64,000 bases of DNA from Rhodobium gokarnense (GCF_025961475.1 NZ_JAOQNS010000012.1:146969-210968), one strand, 5' to 3'. Shown: positions 1-8,872, counted from the first letter of the stretch. Translations and numbers: made by a program. The notes: generated by a model from the sequence alone, not told the origin.

Positions 1-529
1 CGACCCAGCGGGCGCCGGCCTCATAGGCCGCCCTGGCGCAGGCGATGGCATAGTCCGGATTGGCCTTGTAGCCGTCGAAGAAGTGCTCGCAGTCGACCAG
101 CGCCTCCTTGCCAACCTCGATCGCAGCTTCCACGGACTGGCGGATGCCCTCCAGGTTCTCCTCGTTGGTGGTGCCGAGGGCGACCTTGACGTGGTAGTCC
201 CAGGATTTCGCCACGTAGCAGATGGCATCGGACTTGGCATCGAGGAGGAGCCGGAGGCCCGGATCGTTGGAGACCGAGCGGCCGGCGCGCTTGGTCATGC
301 CGAAGGCGGTGAAGGCCGCCTTTTTCGTGCGCTTTTTCTCAAAGAACGCGGTGTCGGTCGGGTTGGCGCCCGGATAGCCGCCCTCCACATAGTCGACGCC
401 GACGCGCTCCAGGAGCTCTGAGATGGCGATCTTGTCTTCCAGCGAAAAGTCGATGCCGTTGGTCTGTGCGCCGTCCCTCAGGGTGGTGTCGAAGAGGTAG
501 AGGCGTTCCTTGGTCGCTTGGCTGGTCAT
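1..529 (-). CDS. cimA: (R)-citramalate synthase, N-terminal part (runs off window)
   Basis: Only the first 176 residues are in the window. They begin MTSQATKERLYLFDTTLRDG, which carries the LYLFDTTLRDGAQ signature of the DRE-TIM/HMGL-like aldolase family, followed by VGVDYVEGGYPGANPTD, typical of the citramalate/isopropylmalate synthase branch. CimA-type enzymes condense pyruvate and acetyl-CoA to citramalate, the threonine-independent route to isoleucine. The ATG sits 3 bp after the stop of the upstream GFA gene, so it is probably the last gene seen of a leftward cysS - VOC - GFA - cimA transcript. The C-terminal LeuA dimer/regulatory domain lies outside the window. A 2-isopropylmalate or homocitrate synthase is the alternative; the opening motif favours CimA. 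Confidence 0.85.
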   Translation of the reverse strand, partial: MTSQATKERLYLFDTTLRDGAQTNGIDFSLEDKIAISELLERVGVDYVEGGYPGANPTDTAFFEKKRTKKAAFTAFGMTKRAGRSVSNDPGLRLLLDAKSDAICYVAKSWDYHVKVALGTTNEENLEGIRQSVEAAIEVGKEALVDCEHFFDGYKANPDYAIACARAAYEAGARWV

Positions 530-532
530 GTC

Positions 533-1042
533 CTAGTCCTTCTGACCTTCGGTCCCGTTCGCAGGGGGCGTCCAGGTCTCGGTATCCCGGTCGGGATGCT
601 GGTAACTCGTCACTGTGTCGAGGAACGGGGCTGCTTCCCTATCGTCCTCGGTGCGCCTTTCGGGCAGCGCGGGAATCCCGTCGACAAAGGGCAGCTTTGC
701 CTCGATGCCGAACTGAACGGTCGGCATAATTTCAACCGGACGGTCGAAGGCGCCGATCGCAAGCGCCAGGCCGTCCGGGGCCTCATAGGTGAGCGGCGTG
801 CCGCAGTCGGGGCAAAAGCCGCGGGTGGCGTGGTTGGAGCTCCGGAAGCGCTTCGGCTGCCCCCTCGTCCAGGTGACGCGGTCCGCATCGACGCTGACGA
901 GCGGGGCGTAGAAATGGCCGAACGCCTTCTGGCACATGCGGCAATGGCAGATCGAGGCCTCGCCGAGCGGACTGTCGACGCGGAACCGCACGGCGCCGCA
1001 CTGGCAGCCGCCCGTCGAGGTATTTTCCGCGTTCTGGCTCAT
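533..1042 (-). CDS. GFA (CENP-V/Gfa-like) family zinc protein
   Basis: A 169-residue protein with the cysteine pattern of the GFA family: CQCGAV near residue 14, CHCRMCQ around residue 32 and FCPDCGTPL around residue 75. These bind structural and catalytic zinc in glutathione-dependent formaldehyde-activating-enzyme relatives. Most family members have no proven substrate, so formaldehyde activation is not claimed. The frame extends further upstream, but the ATG giving MSQNAEN is preferred because it follows the VOC stop by 22 bp and marks the start of family-like sequence. It lies between the VOC gene and cimA. A second GFA gene occurs at about 15 kb. Confidence 0.85.
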   Translation of the reverse strand: MSQNAENTSTGGCQCGAVRFRVDSPLGEASICHCRMCQKAFGHFYAPLVSVDADRVTWTRGQPKRFRSSNHATRGFCPDCGTPLTYEAPDGLALAIGAFDRPVEIMPTVQFGIEAKLPFVDGIPALPERRTEDDREAAPFLDTVTSYQHPDRDTETWTPPANGTEGQKD

Positions 1043-1064
1043 CGTTTCGGTCTTTCGTCGGCGC

Positions 1065-1463
1065 TCACTCGGGCGCGTGGCACACGGCTTCGATGTTGTG
1101 CCCCTCCGGGTCGAGGACGAAGGCGCCGTAGTAGTTCGGGTGGTAGTGGAGCCGGAGGCCCGGCGCGCCGTTGTCGGTGCCGCCGGCGGCCAGAGCCGCT
1201 TCATAGAAGGCGTCGACCAGGGCACGGCTCTCCGCGCCGAAGGCGATGTGCTGGATCGGCGTCTGCCGGCCGGTTCCCATCAGCCAGAAGAACGGCTTGC
1301 CGTCGACGCCGAGGCCGGCGCCATCGAAGGAGCCGGTCATTTCCGCGGTCACTTCCATGGCCAGCGAAAAGCCGAGCGGAGCGAGCGCTTGCGCATAGAA
1401 CGCCTTGGCGCGCTCGTAGTCGGCAACGTTCAGCGAGATGTGGTCGATCACGTGGTGGCTCAT
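1065..1463 (-). CDS. VOC family protein (glyoxalase/bleomycin-resistance fold)
   Basis: A 132-residue single-domain vicinal-oxygen-chelate protein. It opens [20 protein letters not shown], the usual first beta-alpha element with a metal-binding His, and ends with [15 protein letters not shown], the usual second half with the conserved Asp-Pro-x-Gly-His-x-x-Glu. Family members include glyoxalase I, dioxygenases and antibiotic-binding proteins; the substrate cannot be told from sequence. Its ATG overlaps the cysS stop by 4 nt (ATGA), so the two genes are very likely translationally coupled. Confidence 0.85.
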   Translation of the reverse strand: MSHHVIDHISLNVADYERAKAFYAQALAPLGFSLAMEVTAEMTGSFDGAGLGVDGKPFFWLMGTGRQTPIQHIAFGAESRALVDAFYEAALAAGGTDNGAPGLRLHYHPNYYGAFVLDPEGHNIEAVCHAPE

Positions 1464-2839
1464 CGCCGTACCTCCCAGGTGGTTCCCTCCGGCCCGTCCT
1501 TGAGGACGATGCCGCTTGCGGCAAGGTCGTCGCGGATGCGGTCGGCCTCGGCAAAGTCTTTCCCGGCGCGCGCCGTCCGGCGGGCCTCGATGAGGCGCTC
1601 GATTTCGCTTGCATCGACCTCCGGCTCGGCGGCGGTGCGGGCGGTCCAGTCGCTCGCGGTCTCTTCCAGAAGGCCGATGAGGTTGGCGCTTGCCTTCAGG
1701 GACGCCGCCCCCTCCCCGCCCTTTGCCGCGGCGCGAAGGCCATGGAGCGCGGCGATCGCCTTCGGCGTGTTGAGGTCGTCGGAGAGCGCGGCAACGACCT
1801 CCGCGTCGGGCTCGGCCGCCGGAGCGGCATCGCCGATAGCATCGTACCACCCATCGAGGATCTTTGCCGTCTCGGTGAGCCCCTTTGCCGTCCAGTCGAT
1901 GGGCTGGCGATAGTGCGTACGCAGCATGTTGAGGCGCAGGACCTCGCCGGGCCAGTCCTTCAACAGGTCGTGGATGGTGATGAAGTTGCCCAGCGACTTC
2001 GACATCTTCTCGCCTTCGACCTGCAGGAAGCCGTTGTGGAGCCAGTAATTGGCCATCACGTCGGTGCCGTGGCAGCAGCGCGACTGGGCGATCTCGTTCT
2101 CATGGTGCGGGAACTGCAGGTCGATGCCGCCGCCATGGATGTCGAATTCCTTGCCGAGATGCTTCCAGCTCATCGCCGAGCATTCCAGGTGCCAGCCCGG
2201 ACGGCCGCGGCCCCAGGGGCTGTCCCAGCCGGGCTCGCCGTCCGCCGACGGCTTCCACAGGACGAAGTCCATGGCGTCCTTCTTGTAGGGCGCGACCTCG
2301 ACCCGGGCACCGGCCTGCATCTCATCGAGGGACCGCCGCGACAGCCGCCCGTAATCGTCCATGGACGGCACGTCGAAGAGGACATGGCCGTCGGCGGCGT
2401 AGGCGTGGCCGTTTTCCACCAGCTTCTCGACCATCGCGATCATTTCCGCGATGTGCTCCGTCGCCCGTGGCTCGACGGTCGGCCGCAGCACGTTGAGGGC
2501 GTCGATGTCCTCGTGGTAGACGCGCGCGGTCTCTTCGGTCAACTCGCGGATGGAGATGCCGCGTTCGGCGGCGCGGGCGTTGATCTTGTCGTCGACGTCG
2601 GTGATGTTGCGCACATAGGTGACGTGGTCGGCGCCATAGAGGTACCGCAAGAGCCGGAAAAGGACGTCGAAGACGATGGCCGGGCGCGCATTGCCGATAT
2701 GGGCGAAGTCGTAGACCGTCGGCCCGCAGACATACATGCGCACATTCGCCGGATCGATCGGCGAAAACGCTTCCTTTTCCCGGCTCAACGTATTGTAGAG
2801 CTTCAGGCTCCTGGCGCCGGTATTGTGCCCGTCTGGCAT
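1460..2839 (-). CDS. cysS: cysteinyl-tRNA synthetase
   Basis: A 459-residue class I aminoacyl-tRNA synthetase that charges tRNA-Cys in the cytosol. Visible marks are the zinc-site Cys in YVCGPTVYD (Cys38), the HIGN motif at residues 47-50, the WHLECSAM zinc/active-site segment, [15 protein letters not shown], and KMSKSLGN. Length matches bacterial CysRS. It is the first gene of a tight leftward cluster with the VOC, GFA and cimA genes. Confidence 0.97.
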   Translation of the reverse strand: MPDGHNTGARSLKLYNTLSREKEAFSPIDPANVRMYVCGPTVYDFAHIGNARPAIVFDVLFRLLRYLYGADHVTYVRNITDVDDKINARAAERGISIRELTEETARVYHEDIDALNVLRPTVEPRATEHIAEMIAMVEKLVENGHAYAADGHVLFDVPSMDDYGRLSRRSLDEMQAGARVEVAPYKKDAMDFVLWKPSADGEPGWDSPWGRGRPGWHLECSAMSWKHLGKEFDIHGGGIDLQFPHHENEIAQSRCCHGTDVMANYWLHNGFLQVEGEKMSKSLGNFITIHDLLKDWPGEVLRLNMLRTHYRQPIDWTAKGLTETAKILDGWYDAIGDAAPAAEPDAEVVAALSDDLNTPKAIAALHGLRAAAKGGEGAASLKASANLIGLLEETASDWTARTAAEPEVDASEIERLIEARRTARAGKDFAEADRIRDDLAASGIVLKDGPEGTTWEVRR

Positions 2840-3171
2840 GACTCACCCCTTGCCGGCTGACCGGGGCGTTCGCTTTTCGTCATGGAGTCGAAGGAACGGC
2901 CGCAGCCAGCGTGATCGCTAGCCGTCGATAATCTTGCAGATAATGCAGGTCGCCGAAGTCGGCGTGGCCGTGTTCATAGCCATCGTTTTGCCGATTTCGC
3001 GGTCAAGGTCAAGGCGCAATTGCCGCAGTGTCACCTTTGGTCGCTCCGTGGCACTAATACTTAACGTGGTGTTAACTGCCATGAACGATTCCTGAATGGC
3101 GATCTCAGCGCGAATTCAGGCGCGGTGCGCTATCCCTTCCGGCGTTCACTGCGTATCAGGAGGTCCAGCAG
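2840..3171 (+). other. intergenic region with CtrA-type box
   Basis: A non-coding 332-bp gap between the divergent cysS and the small membrane protein gene. The left part shows no feature I can name. The right part contains the CtrA-like box at 3061-3076, a GATTC (GANTC, CcrM-type) site near 3087, and a clear AGGAGG ribosome-binding site just before the ATG at 3172. Confidence 0.6.
3061..3076. promoter_or_regulatory. candidate CtrA-binding site
   Basis: TTAACGTGGTGTTAAC fits the alphaproteobacterial CtrA full-site consensus TTAA-N7-TTAAC exactly, 96 bp before the start of the 93-residue membrane protein gene. A GATTC site lies about 11 bp downstream, as is common in cell-cycle promoters. CtrA control is inference from the motif. 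Confidence 0.5.
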
Positions 3172-3453
3172 ATGTCCGTTCGAGCCGCCCACGCGATGCC
3201 GACATTCTCGTCCGAAAGTCCCGTTCATGTGCTTGCGCGCGGCGAGCGCCGGCGCGGCGCGCGCGCCAGCGACTTTGCCAGGATCGCGCTCGTCGCCATC
3301 GTGTTCGCCGCGTTCTTCGCCGGGCCGGCGGCCTATGTCTCCATGGCCGACAAGGGCAACGCGCAAAAGACCTTCGCGGAGGCGCAGAGCGCCGTCTGCC
3401 AGACCTCCCAGGACCAATGCGGCGACATCGTCGGCTCCATCAAGAAACCCTGA
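3172..3453 (+). CDS. small single-TM protein of unknown function
   Basis: A 93-residue protein preceded by a strong AGGAGG ribosome-binding site 6-7 nt before the ATG. Residues 1-35 are Arg/Ala-rich and polar, residues about 36-57 form one hydrophobic segment (IALVAIVFAAFFAGPAAYV), and the tail is polar with two cysteines (AVCQTSQDQCGD) that would be periplasmic if the positive-inside rule holds. I do not recognise a family. The CtrA-type box upstream suggests cell-cycle or motility-linked expression, but nothing in the protein confirms that. Convergent with the CreA gene. Confidence 0.6.
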   Translation: MSVRAAHAMPTFSSESPVHVLARGERRRGARASDFARIALVAIVFAAFFAGPAAYVSMADKGNAQKTFAEAQSAVCQTSQDQCGDIVGSIKKP

Positions 3454-3525
3454 CGCAAAACGGAGCCCGGTGTCCCGGACGCCGTCTCTTTTTCCCATTG
3501 AAAATTCGATACGCCGGGGCCCCGC

Positions 3526-4041
3526 TCAGTCGTCGACCCAGTCGGAGCAGCGCGGCGCGGGCTGGTCGCCCCAGGGCATGATCGGCACGGTCGAGGTGGA
3601 GTTCTTCGGCGAGCCCTCGATCAGCTTGTCGGAATAGACCAGATAGACGAGCACGTTGCGCTTCAGGTCGCAGCCGCGCACGATGCGCATCTTCTTGAAG
3701 AACAGCGAGCGGCGCTCGCGGAACATCTCGTCGCCCTGGTCGAACTTCTCCTTGAAGGTGATCGGGCCGACCTGGCGGCAGGCGAGCGATATGTCCGAGA
3801 CCTCCTCGGCAACGCCCAGCATGCCCGAGACGCCGCCCTTTTCCGGCACCGAATAGTGGCAGGCGACGCCGTCGATCAGCGGGTCGTCGAGGCCGTAGAC
3901 CGCCAGCTTGTGGTCCGGCGTCAGCATCTTCCAGACCGTCGACTTCTTGAAGATCAGGTCCGGCTCGGCGGCAAGCGCGGGGGCGGCGACCGCGGCGGCG
4001 ACAATGGCGGCCAGCAGTCCCTTCATCATGTGTCGAAACAT
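3526..4041 (-). CDS. creA: CreA family periplasmic protein
   Basis: A 171-residue protein with an N-terminal signal sequence (MFRHMMKGLLAAIVAAAVAA, cleavage near ALA-AEPD). The mature part has CreA hallmarks: TPDHKLAVYGLDDPLIDGVA, CHYS, SLACRQVGPI and the C-terminal cysteine in RCSDW. CreA is widespread and conserved but has no established biochemical function. The ATG was chosen because it gives a proper signal peptide; the open frame extends upstream without family similarity. Monocistronic as far as can be seen. Confidence 0.85.
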   Translation of the reverse strand: MFRHMMKGLLAAIVAAAVAAPALAAEPDLIFKKSTVWKMLTPDHKLAVYGLDDPLIDGVACHYSVPEKGGVSGMLGVAEEVSDISLACRQVGPITFKEKFDQGDEMFRERRSLFFKKMRIVRGCDLKRNVLVYLVYSDKLIEGSPKNSTSTVPIMPWGDQPAPRCSDWVDD

Positions 4042-4202
4042 GGACAATCCTCTCTTGATGGAAATCACTGCAAGAAGAACCGATCGGCGCGCAACCGGTT
4101 CCCTTTTCCCGCAATTCCATATGGGACCGCCCGGTGACGTTTGCGAGACGGGGCCGTTTTTCGAGCCAAGCGACGCGTTGACGCCCCGTCCGCGCCGGTC
4201 GC

Positions 4203-5153
4203 CTAGCCCTGCAATTCGGCCCACATCTCCTGGTCGCGCTCGGCCGTCCAGATGCGCGGATGGGCGATGCCGGAGGCCTCGTCATAGGCCCTGGCGACGT
4301 TGAAGGGCAGGCAGTGCTCGTAGATGGCGTAGGAGCCGAAGCGCGGGTCCATCTCCGCCCGGCAGGCCTCGAACGCCTCCTTCAGGGTCATCTTCTTGGC
4401 CACCGCGGACGACACCGAACCGTAAAGCGCGGCGAGGAAATCGCGGGTGAGCGCGACAGCCTCATGGACCTGGTCGGACGAGGTCAGCGCATCGCCCCTG
4501 CCCGGCACCAGCGCCTTGGGGTTCATCTGGGCGAGGCGCTCCAGCGTCTTCGGCCAGTCCTGAAGGTGCGCGTCGCCGCAATAGCAGGCGGAGTGGTATT
4601 CGACGAGGTCGCCGGAGAACATGACGTCGGAATCGGGCACCCAGGCGACGATGTCGCCCATGGTGTGGCCGCGGCCGAGATGGATCAGCCGCACCTCGCG
4701 GGTGCCGAGAAAGACCGACATGGAGGTGGCGAAGGTCGCCGTCGGCCAGGTGAGACCCGGAATGCTCTCGGCATTCTGGAAGAGGCGCGGGAAGCGGCCG
4801 AATTCGGAGTCCCAGTCCTCCTGGCCCCGCTCCACGATCAGCGAGCGGGTGAGGTCCGAGGCAATCGTCTCGGAGGCATGATAGGCGGAGGCGCCGAGTA
4901 CGCGCACGGCGTGATAGTGCGACAGCACCACATATTTGACCGGCTTGTCGGTGACCGAGCGGATCTTCTCGATCACCTTGTCCGCCATCGCCGGGGTCGC
5001 CTGGGTGTCGATGACCATGACGGAATCATCGCCAATGATGACGCCGGTGTTGGGGTCGCCCTCTGCCGTGAAGGCATAGAGGTCGCGGCCGATCTCGGTG
5101 AAGCTGACGTTCTTTTCTTCCATGTCGCCGACGGAGGCGAAGGCTTTGGCCAT
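4203..5153 (-). CDS. MBL-fold hydrolase-like protein, altered metal motif
   Basis: A 316-residue metallo-beta-lactamase-fold protein. The expected HxHxDH motif reads HYHAVR (in LSHYHAVRVLG), so the Asp and third His of motif 2 are missing. Other elements are present: VIDTQATP, LGRGHTMGDIVAW (motif 3 His) and FSGDLVEYH (motif 4 Asp). It is third in the leftward order hmgA - FAH - this gene, 49 bp after the FAH gene, so a role around homogentisate breakdown is plausible. The ATG giving MAKAFASVG is used; MEEKNVSF ten codons later is an alternative. Either a divergent one-metal hydrolase or a non-catalytic relative. Confidence 0.8.
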   Translation of the reverse strand: MAKAFASVGDMEEKNVSFTEIGRDLYAFTAEGDPNTGVIIGDDSVMVIDTQATPAMADKVIEKIRSVTDKPVKYVVLSHYHAVRVLGASAYHASETIASDLTRSLIVERGQEDWDSEFGRFPRLFQNAESIPGLTWPTATFATSMSVFLGTREVRLIHLGRGHTMGDIVAWVPDSDVMFSGDLVEYHSACYCGDAHLQDWPKTLERLAQMNPKALVPGRGDALTSSDQVHEAVALTRDFLAALYGSVSSAVAKKMTLKEAFEACRAEMDPRFGSYAIYEHCLPFNVARAYDEASGIAHPRIWTAERDQEMWAELQG

Positions 5154-5202
5154 GGGGCTTTTCCTTTTTATGGGTATCAGGCGAGCCTGTGGCGGCTTCT
5201 GC

Positions 5203-6231
5203 CTATTCTGATCTGTTCCGGACGTACTGAACCGCCGTCTGGTCGATGGCGCCGAAGATGCTGTTGTCCTTGTCGTCGCGCATCTCGATCCGGACACGGT
5301 CGCCGATGCGCATGAAGGGGGTCGAGGGCTTGCCGTCGGCGATGGTCTCGATCATGCGGATCTCGGCGATGCAGGAATAGCCGACGCCGCCTTCCTTGAC
5401 GGGGCGTCCGGCGCCGCCGTCGACGTCGCGGTTGGACACCGTGCCCGACCCTATGACGGTGCCGGCGGCGAGCGGGCGCGTGCGGGCGGCGTGGGCGATC
5501 AGCCGCGGGAATTCGAAGGTCATGTCGACGTCGCAGCGCGGGCGCCCGAAGATCTCGCCATTGTAATCGACCCGCATCGGCAGCGTGATCTTGCCGCCGT
5601 CCCAGGCCTCGCCGAGGGCATCGGGCGTGACGGCAACGGGCGAGAAGCTTGATGAGGGCTTCGACTGGAAGAACCCAAACCCCTTGCCGAGTTCGCCCGG
5701 GATGAGGCCGCGCAGGCTGACGTCGTTGACGAGCATGATCAGCTTGATGTGGCCGGCCGCCGCCTCTTCGGAGACGCCCATCGGCACGTCGTCGGTGACG
5801 ACCGCGACCTCGGCCTCGAAGTCGAGGCCCCAGGCCTCGTTGACAAGCGGGATCGCCTCGCGCGGGCCGATAAAACTGTCGGAGCCACCCTGGTACATCA
5901 GCGGGTCGGTCCAGAAGCTCTCCGGCAGCACCGCGCCGCGGGCCTGGCGGACGAGCTGGACGTGATTCACATAGGCCGAGCCGTCGGCCCACTGATAGGC
6001 GCGCGGCAGCGGCGACAGGCACGCCTCCTCGTCGAATTCCATGCCCTCGATCTGGCCGAGGAGCAGCCGGTCGGCGAGGTCCGCAAGGCCGGGCTCTGCC
6101 GCAGCCCAGTTGTCGAGGGCGGCCTGCAGGGTGCCGGCAACGGCGCCTGCGGGGGTGTAGCGGGAAAGATCGTCGGTGACGACGACGAGCTGGCCGTCGC
6201 GGGTTCCGTCTCTGAGGCTTGCGAGTTTCAT
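5203..6231 (-). CDS. fumarylacetoacetate hydrolase family protein
   Basis: A 342-residue FAH-family protein. The metal-binding acidic residues are visible in LDFEAEVAVV (Glu-x-Glu) and LVNDVSLRG (Asp). The family signature continues with GKGFGFFQSKPSSSFSP and VIGSGTVSNRD. In this context it most likely performs the last step of tyrosine/homogentisate breakdown, fumarylacetoacetate to fumarate plus acetoacetate. It lies 74 bp downstream of hmgA and 49 bp upstream of the MBL gene, consistent with one operon. Other FAH-fold hydrolases share the fold, so the assignment rests on fold plus context. Confidence 0.88.
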   Translation of the reverse strand: MKLASLRDGTRDGQLVVVTDDLSRYTPAGAVAGTLQAALDNWAAAEPGLADLADRLLLGQIEGMEFDEEACLSPLPRAYQWADGSAYVNHVQLVRQARGAVLPESFWTDPLMYQGGSDSFIGPREAIPLVNEAWGLDFEAEVAVVTDDVPMGVSEEAAAGHIKLIMLVNDVSLRGLIPGELGKGFGFFQSKPSSSFSPVAVTPDALGEAWDGGKITLPMRVDYNGEIFGRPRCDVDMTFEFPRLIAHAARTRPLAAGTVIGSGTVSNRDVDGGAGRPVKEGGVGYSCIAEIRMIETIADGKPSTPFMRIGDRVRIEMRDDKDNSIFGAIDQTAVQYVRNRSE

Positions 6232-6305
6232 CGGCTACCAATGCTGTTTCTGGATCGGGCGGAGGACACCCGCGGAATGCGCCGGGAGGGCGTTTCGTTC
6301 CGTTT

Positions 6306-7475
6306 TTACTCGGCGGCGTTGGGGCGCGCCGGGGGGCGGACCGGGCCGTCTTCGACGTTCCAGGAGCGGGCATAGTCCTTGAACTCCGTCGCCTGCGCCC
6401 CGGCACCAGGCGTCAGCGGATCGCGGGTGTCGATCATCACCGCATATTCGTCGGTCATCGGCTTGGCCTGCTCGTACATGCGCGACAGGGCCTTGGGGTG
6501 CGGGCCGTGGGTAAAGCCGCAGGGGTGGAAGGTCATCATGCCCGGATGGATGTTGTCGCGGCTGAAGAAGTCGCCGTCATGGTAGAAGATGACCTCGTCA
6601 TAGTCGTCATTGTTGTGGAAGAACGGCACCTTGAGGGCGCCCGGGTCGGTCTCGAAAGGCCGCGGCACGAAGGTGCAGATGACGAAGCGGCCGGCGACCC
6701 AGGTCGAATGGGCCGACGGCGGCAGGTGGTAGCGGTGGGACATCAGCGGGCGGATATCCGTCACGTTCAGCCGCACCACGGAAAGGTCGCCGTGCCAGCC
6801 GACGGCATCGAGCGGATTGAACGGGTAGATGACGGTCGAGACCTCGCCCATGCGCTTGATGAGGACGTGCCACTCGTTCTCGTCCTGCTGGGCCTTGAAG
6901 GCCTCGTCGATCACAGGCGTGTCGAGGATCGCCTCGTCATAGACGGCGTGCCGGCCGACCATGCCGCGGTCGGGCGTGCGGTAGGTGGTGCCGGTGGCCT
7001 CCACGGCGAGCAGCATCACCGGCGCGTCGGGCACGATGCGCCACATGGTGGAGCGCGGCAGCACGACGTAGTCGCCCTTGGCAAAGCGCAGATGGCCATA
7101 GTCGCAATAAAGCGAGCCACTGCCGGCGTGGATGAAGAGAAGCTCGTCGCCGTCGCCGTTGCGCAGGAGATAGTCCATCGGCTTGGTCACCCGCCACAGC
7201 CGGATCAGCGTCGAGGCATTGGAGAGCACCGCCGGTGCGTCCCAGAGCGTCTCACCGCACTCCGTCAGCGTGTTGAGGTCGAAGGCGCGCGGGCGCAAGG
7301 GGCCCGACCAATTGGTCCAGCCGGTCGGCGCGTGGCGGTGATACATCATCGTCGCCGGGCCGAAAAAACCTTCCTTGCCGAGCTCGCGCTCGAAGGTTCC
7401 CTCCGGCAGGTCGACATGGGCCTGGCGCGACGCGGCACCCTCGATGCGCGGAAACGAGATGTAGTTGGACGACAT
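6306..7475 (-). CDS. hmgA: homogentisate 1,2-dioxygenase
   Basis: A 389-residue cupin-type dioxygenase that opens the homogentisate ring to maleylacetoacetate. The family region around the iron ligands is visible: FFHNNDDYDEVIFYHDGDF (His and Glu) and FHPCGFTHGPHP (His). It is shorter than the roughly 430-450 residues of the best studied enzymes, mostly at the N-terminus, but core motifs are intact. The chosen ATG (MSSNYISFP) is preceded by GGGAGG. It heads the hmgA - FAH - MBL operon and is divergent from marR - maiA. Confidence 0.9.
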   Translation of the reverse strand: MSSNYISFPRIEGAASRQAHVDLPEGTFERELGKEGFFGPATMMYHRHAPTGWTNWSGPLRPRAFDLNTLTECGETLWDAPAVLSNASTLIRLWRVTKPMDYLLRNGDGDELLFIHAGSGSLYCDYGHLRFAKGDYVVLPRSTMWRIVPDAPVMLLAVEATGTTYRTPDRGMVGRHAVYDEAILDTPVIDEAFKAQQDENEWHVLIKRMGEVSTVIYPFNPLDAVGWHGDLSVVRLNVTDIRPLMSHRYHLPPSAHSTWVAGRFVICTFVPRPFETDPGALKVPFFHNNDDYDEVIFYHDGDFFSRDNIHPGMMTFHPCGFTHGPHPKALSRMYEQAKPMTDEYAVMIDTRDPLTPGAGAQATEFKDYARSWNVEDGPVRPPARPNAAE

Positions 7476-7597
7476 TGTTCCCTCCCTTTTGCCCTCATTG
7501 CCTGGCCCGTTGTTTCGCTGGGCCCTTGGTTCCCGCCGGTCTCTGCCGGCGCTGGCGCGCAGCCCCACAGGGCGCGGCGGCTTGACGCACCCCGATA

Positions 7598-7619
7598 ATT
7601 AGTTTCGACTGTAACCAAT
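7598..7619. promoter_or_regulatory. candidate MarR-type operator
   Basis: An inverted repeat with arms ATTAGTT (7598-7604) and AACCAAT (7613-7619), 6 of 7 positions complementary, 8-bp spacer. It sits in the 219-bp gap between hmgA and the divergent marR, in an AT-rich stretch suited to two back-to-back promoters. The neighbouring MarR protein is the obvious candidate ligand. Confidence 0.4.
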
Positions 7620-7694
7620 GTCAATGCGCGCGGAGTTGCGCGTTTTTGCTCTGTCGCTTAGGAAACGTCCAACGACCCAAAAACGAGGCGACAC

Positions 7695-8240
7695 TTGACC
7701 AGGGGAACACGTGACGCGCCCGGCACAGGCCGGGCCGCCGACGATGGCTTGCGGCTGGAATCCTTCCTGCCCTACCGGCTGAACGTTGCCGCCGAGACCG
7801 TCAGCCTGGCGCTGTCGCGGCTCTATGCGGAGCGCTACGGCATCGGCATTCCGGAGTGGCGGGTAATCGCCACCCTCGGCCAGTACCAGACGATGACGGC
7901 CAAGGACGTCGGGCTGCACAGCCAGATGCACAAGACCAAGGTCTCGCGGGCCGTCGCCTCGCTGCTCCGCAAGGGCTTCATCGAAAAGCGCGCGAACCCG
8001 CTCGACAAGCGCGCTACCTTCCTGTCGCTGACGGCAAAGGGCGATACGACCTATGCGGCACTGGTGCCGCTCGCCCGGGCGTTTTCCGAACGGCTTGCGG
8101 CGGAACTGCAGGCGAGCGACATTGCGGTGCTGGAAACGGCGTTGCAGCGCCTCGGCGAGACGGCGGCACGGGTCGCCGAGGAGATCGCCGGCGAAGACCG
8201 GCCGGCCTCCGGCGAGGCAAAACGCGAGGCACGGCCATGA
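7695..8240 (+). CDS. MarR family transcriptional regulator (probable homogentisate-pathway repressor)
   Basis: A 181-residue winged-helix regulator. The MarR core runs from about residue 30 to 140: GIPEWRVIATLGQYQTMTAKDVGLHSQMHKTKVSRAV is helix-turn-helix and the segment with KRANPLDKRATFLSLTAKG is the wing. Start is TTG at 7695 with GAGG about 7 nt upstream; no in-frame ATG lies close by. The stop overlaps the maiA start (ATGA). Divergent from hmgA across a gap holding a dyad, so it likely senses homogentisate or a related aromatic acid and controls both operons. Confidence 0.88.
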   Translation: MTRGTRDAPGTGRAADDGLRLESFLPYRLNVAAETVSLALSRLYAERYGIGIPEWRVIATLGQYQTMTAKDVGLHSQMHKTKVSRAVASLLRKGFIEKRANPLDKRATFLSLTAKGDTTYAALVPLARAFSERLAAELQASDIAVLETALQRLGETAARVAEEIAGEDRPASGEAKREARP

Positions 8241-8872
8241 AGCTCTACAGCTATTACCGTTCGTCGGCGGCCTACCGGGTGCGCATCGCGCTGGCGCTGA
8301 AGGGCCTTTCCTACGACTACCGGCCGGTGCACCTCGTCGCCGGAGGCGGCGAGCACCTGACGCCGGAATATGCCGCGATCAATCCGCAGAAGCGGGTGCC
8401 GACGCTGGAGTTGGACGACGGTACGTGCCTGATCCAGTCGCTGGCGATCCTGGAATATCTGGACGAGCGCTATCCGGAGCCGCCGCTGCTGCCCACCGAC
8501 GCCGAGACCCGGGCGAAATGCCGGGCGATAGCCGCGATCATCGGCTGCGACATCCATCCGCTCAACAACAGCTCGACCCTTGCCTATCTGAAGGGCCCGT
8601 TCGGCCAGGACCAGGACGCCGTGACGACCTGGTACGCGCACTGGGTCCACCAGGGATTTTCCGCCATCGAGCAGCTTCTCGGTGAGGCGCCCTTCTGCTT
8701 CGGCGAGGCGCCCGGCATGGCCGACCTCTATCTGGTGCCGCAGGTCTTCAATGCGCGGCGGTTCAAGGTCCCGCTCGACGCCTTTCCGAAGATCGTCGCG
8801 ATCGACAAGCGCTGCGCCGACATCGAAGCCTTCAAGGCCGCCCATCCGGACGTCCAGCCCGATGCCGAGTAG
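8237..8872 (+). CDS. maiA: maleylacetoacetate isomerase (zeta-class GST)
   Basis: A 211-residue zeta-class glutathione transferase fold. The N-terminal thioredoxin-like domain carries YRSSAAYRVRIALALKGL (the SSxxxRVRIAL zeta motif, here with Ala where some homologues have Cys). The C-terminal helical domain contains DIHPLNN and APGMADLYLVPQ. It isomerises maleylacetoacetate to fumarylacetoacetate using glutathione, the step between HmgA and FAH, whose genes lie just across the promoter region. The ATG overlaps the marR stop by 4 nt. Confidence 0.93.
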   Translation: MKLYSYYRSSAAYRVRIALALKGLSYDYRPVHLVAGGGEHLTPEYAAINPQKRVPTLELDDGTCLIQSLAILEYLDERYPEPPLLPTDAETRAKCRAIAAIIGCDIHPLNNSSTLAYLKGPFGQDQDAVTTWYAHWVHQGFSAIEQLLGEAPFCFGEAPGMADLYLVPQVFNARRFKVPLDAFPKIVAIDKRCADIEAFKAAHPDVQPDAE

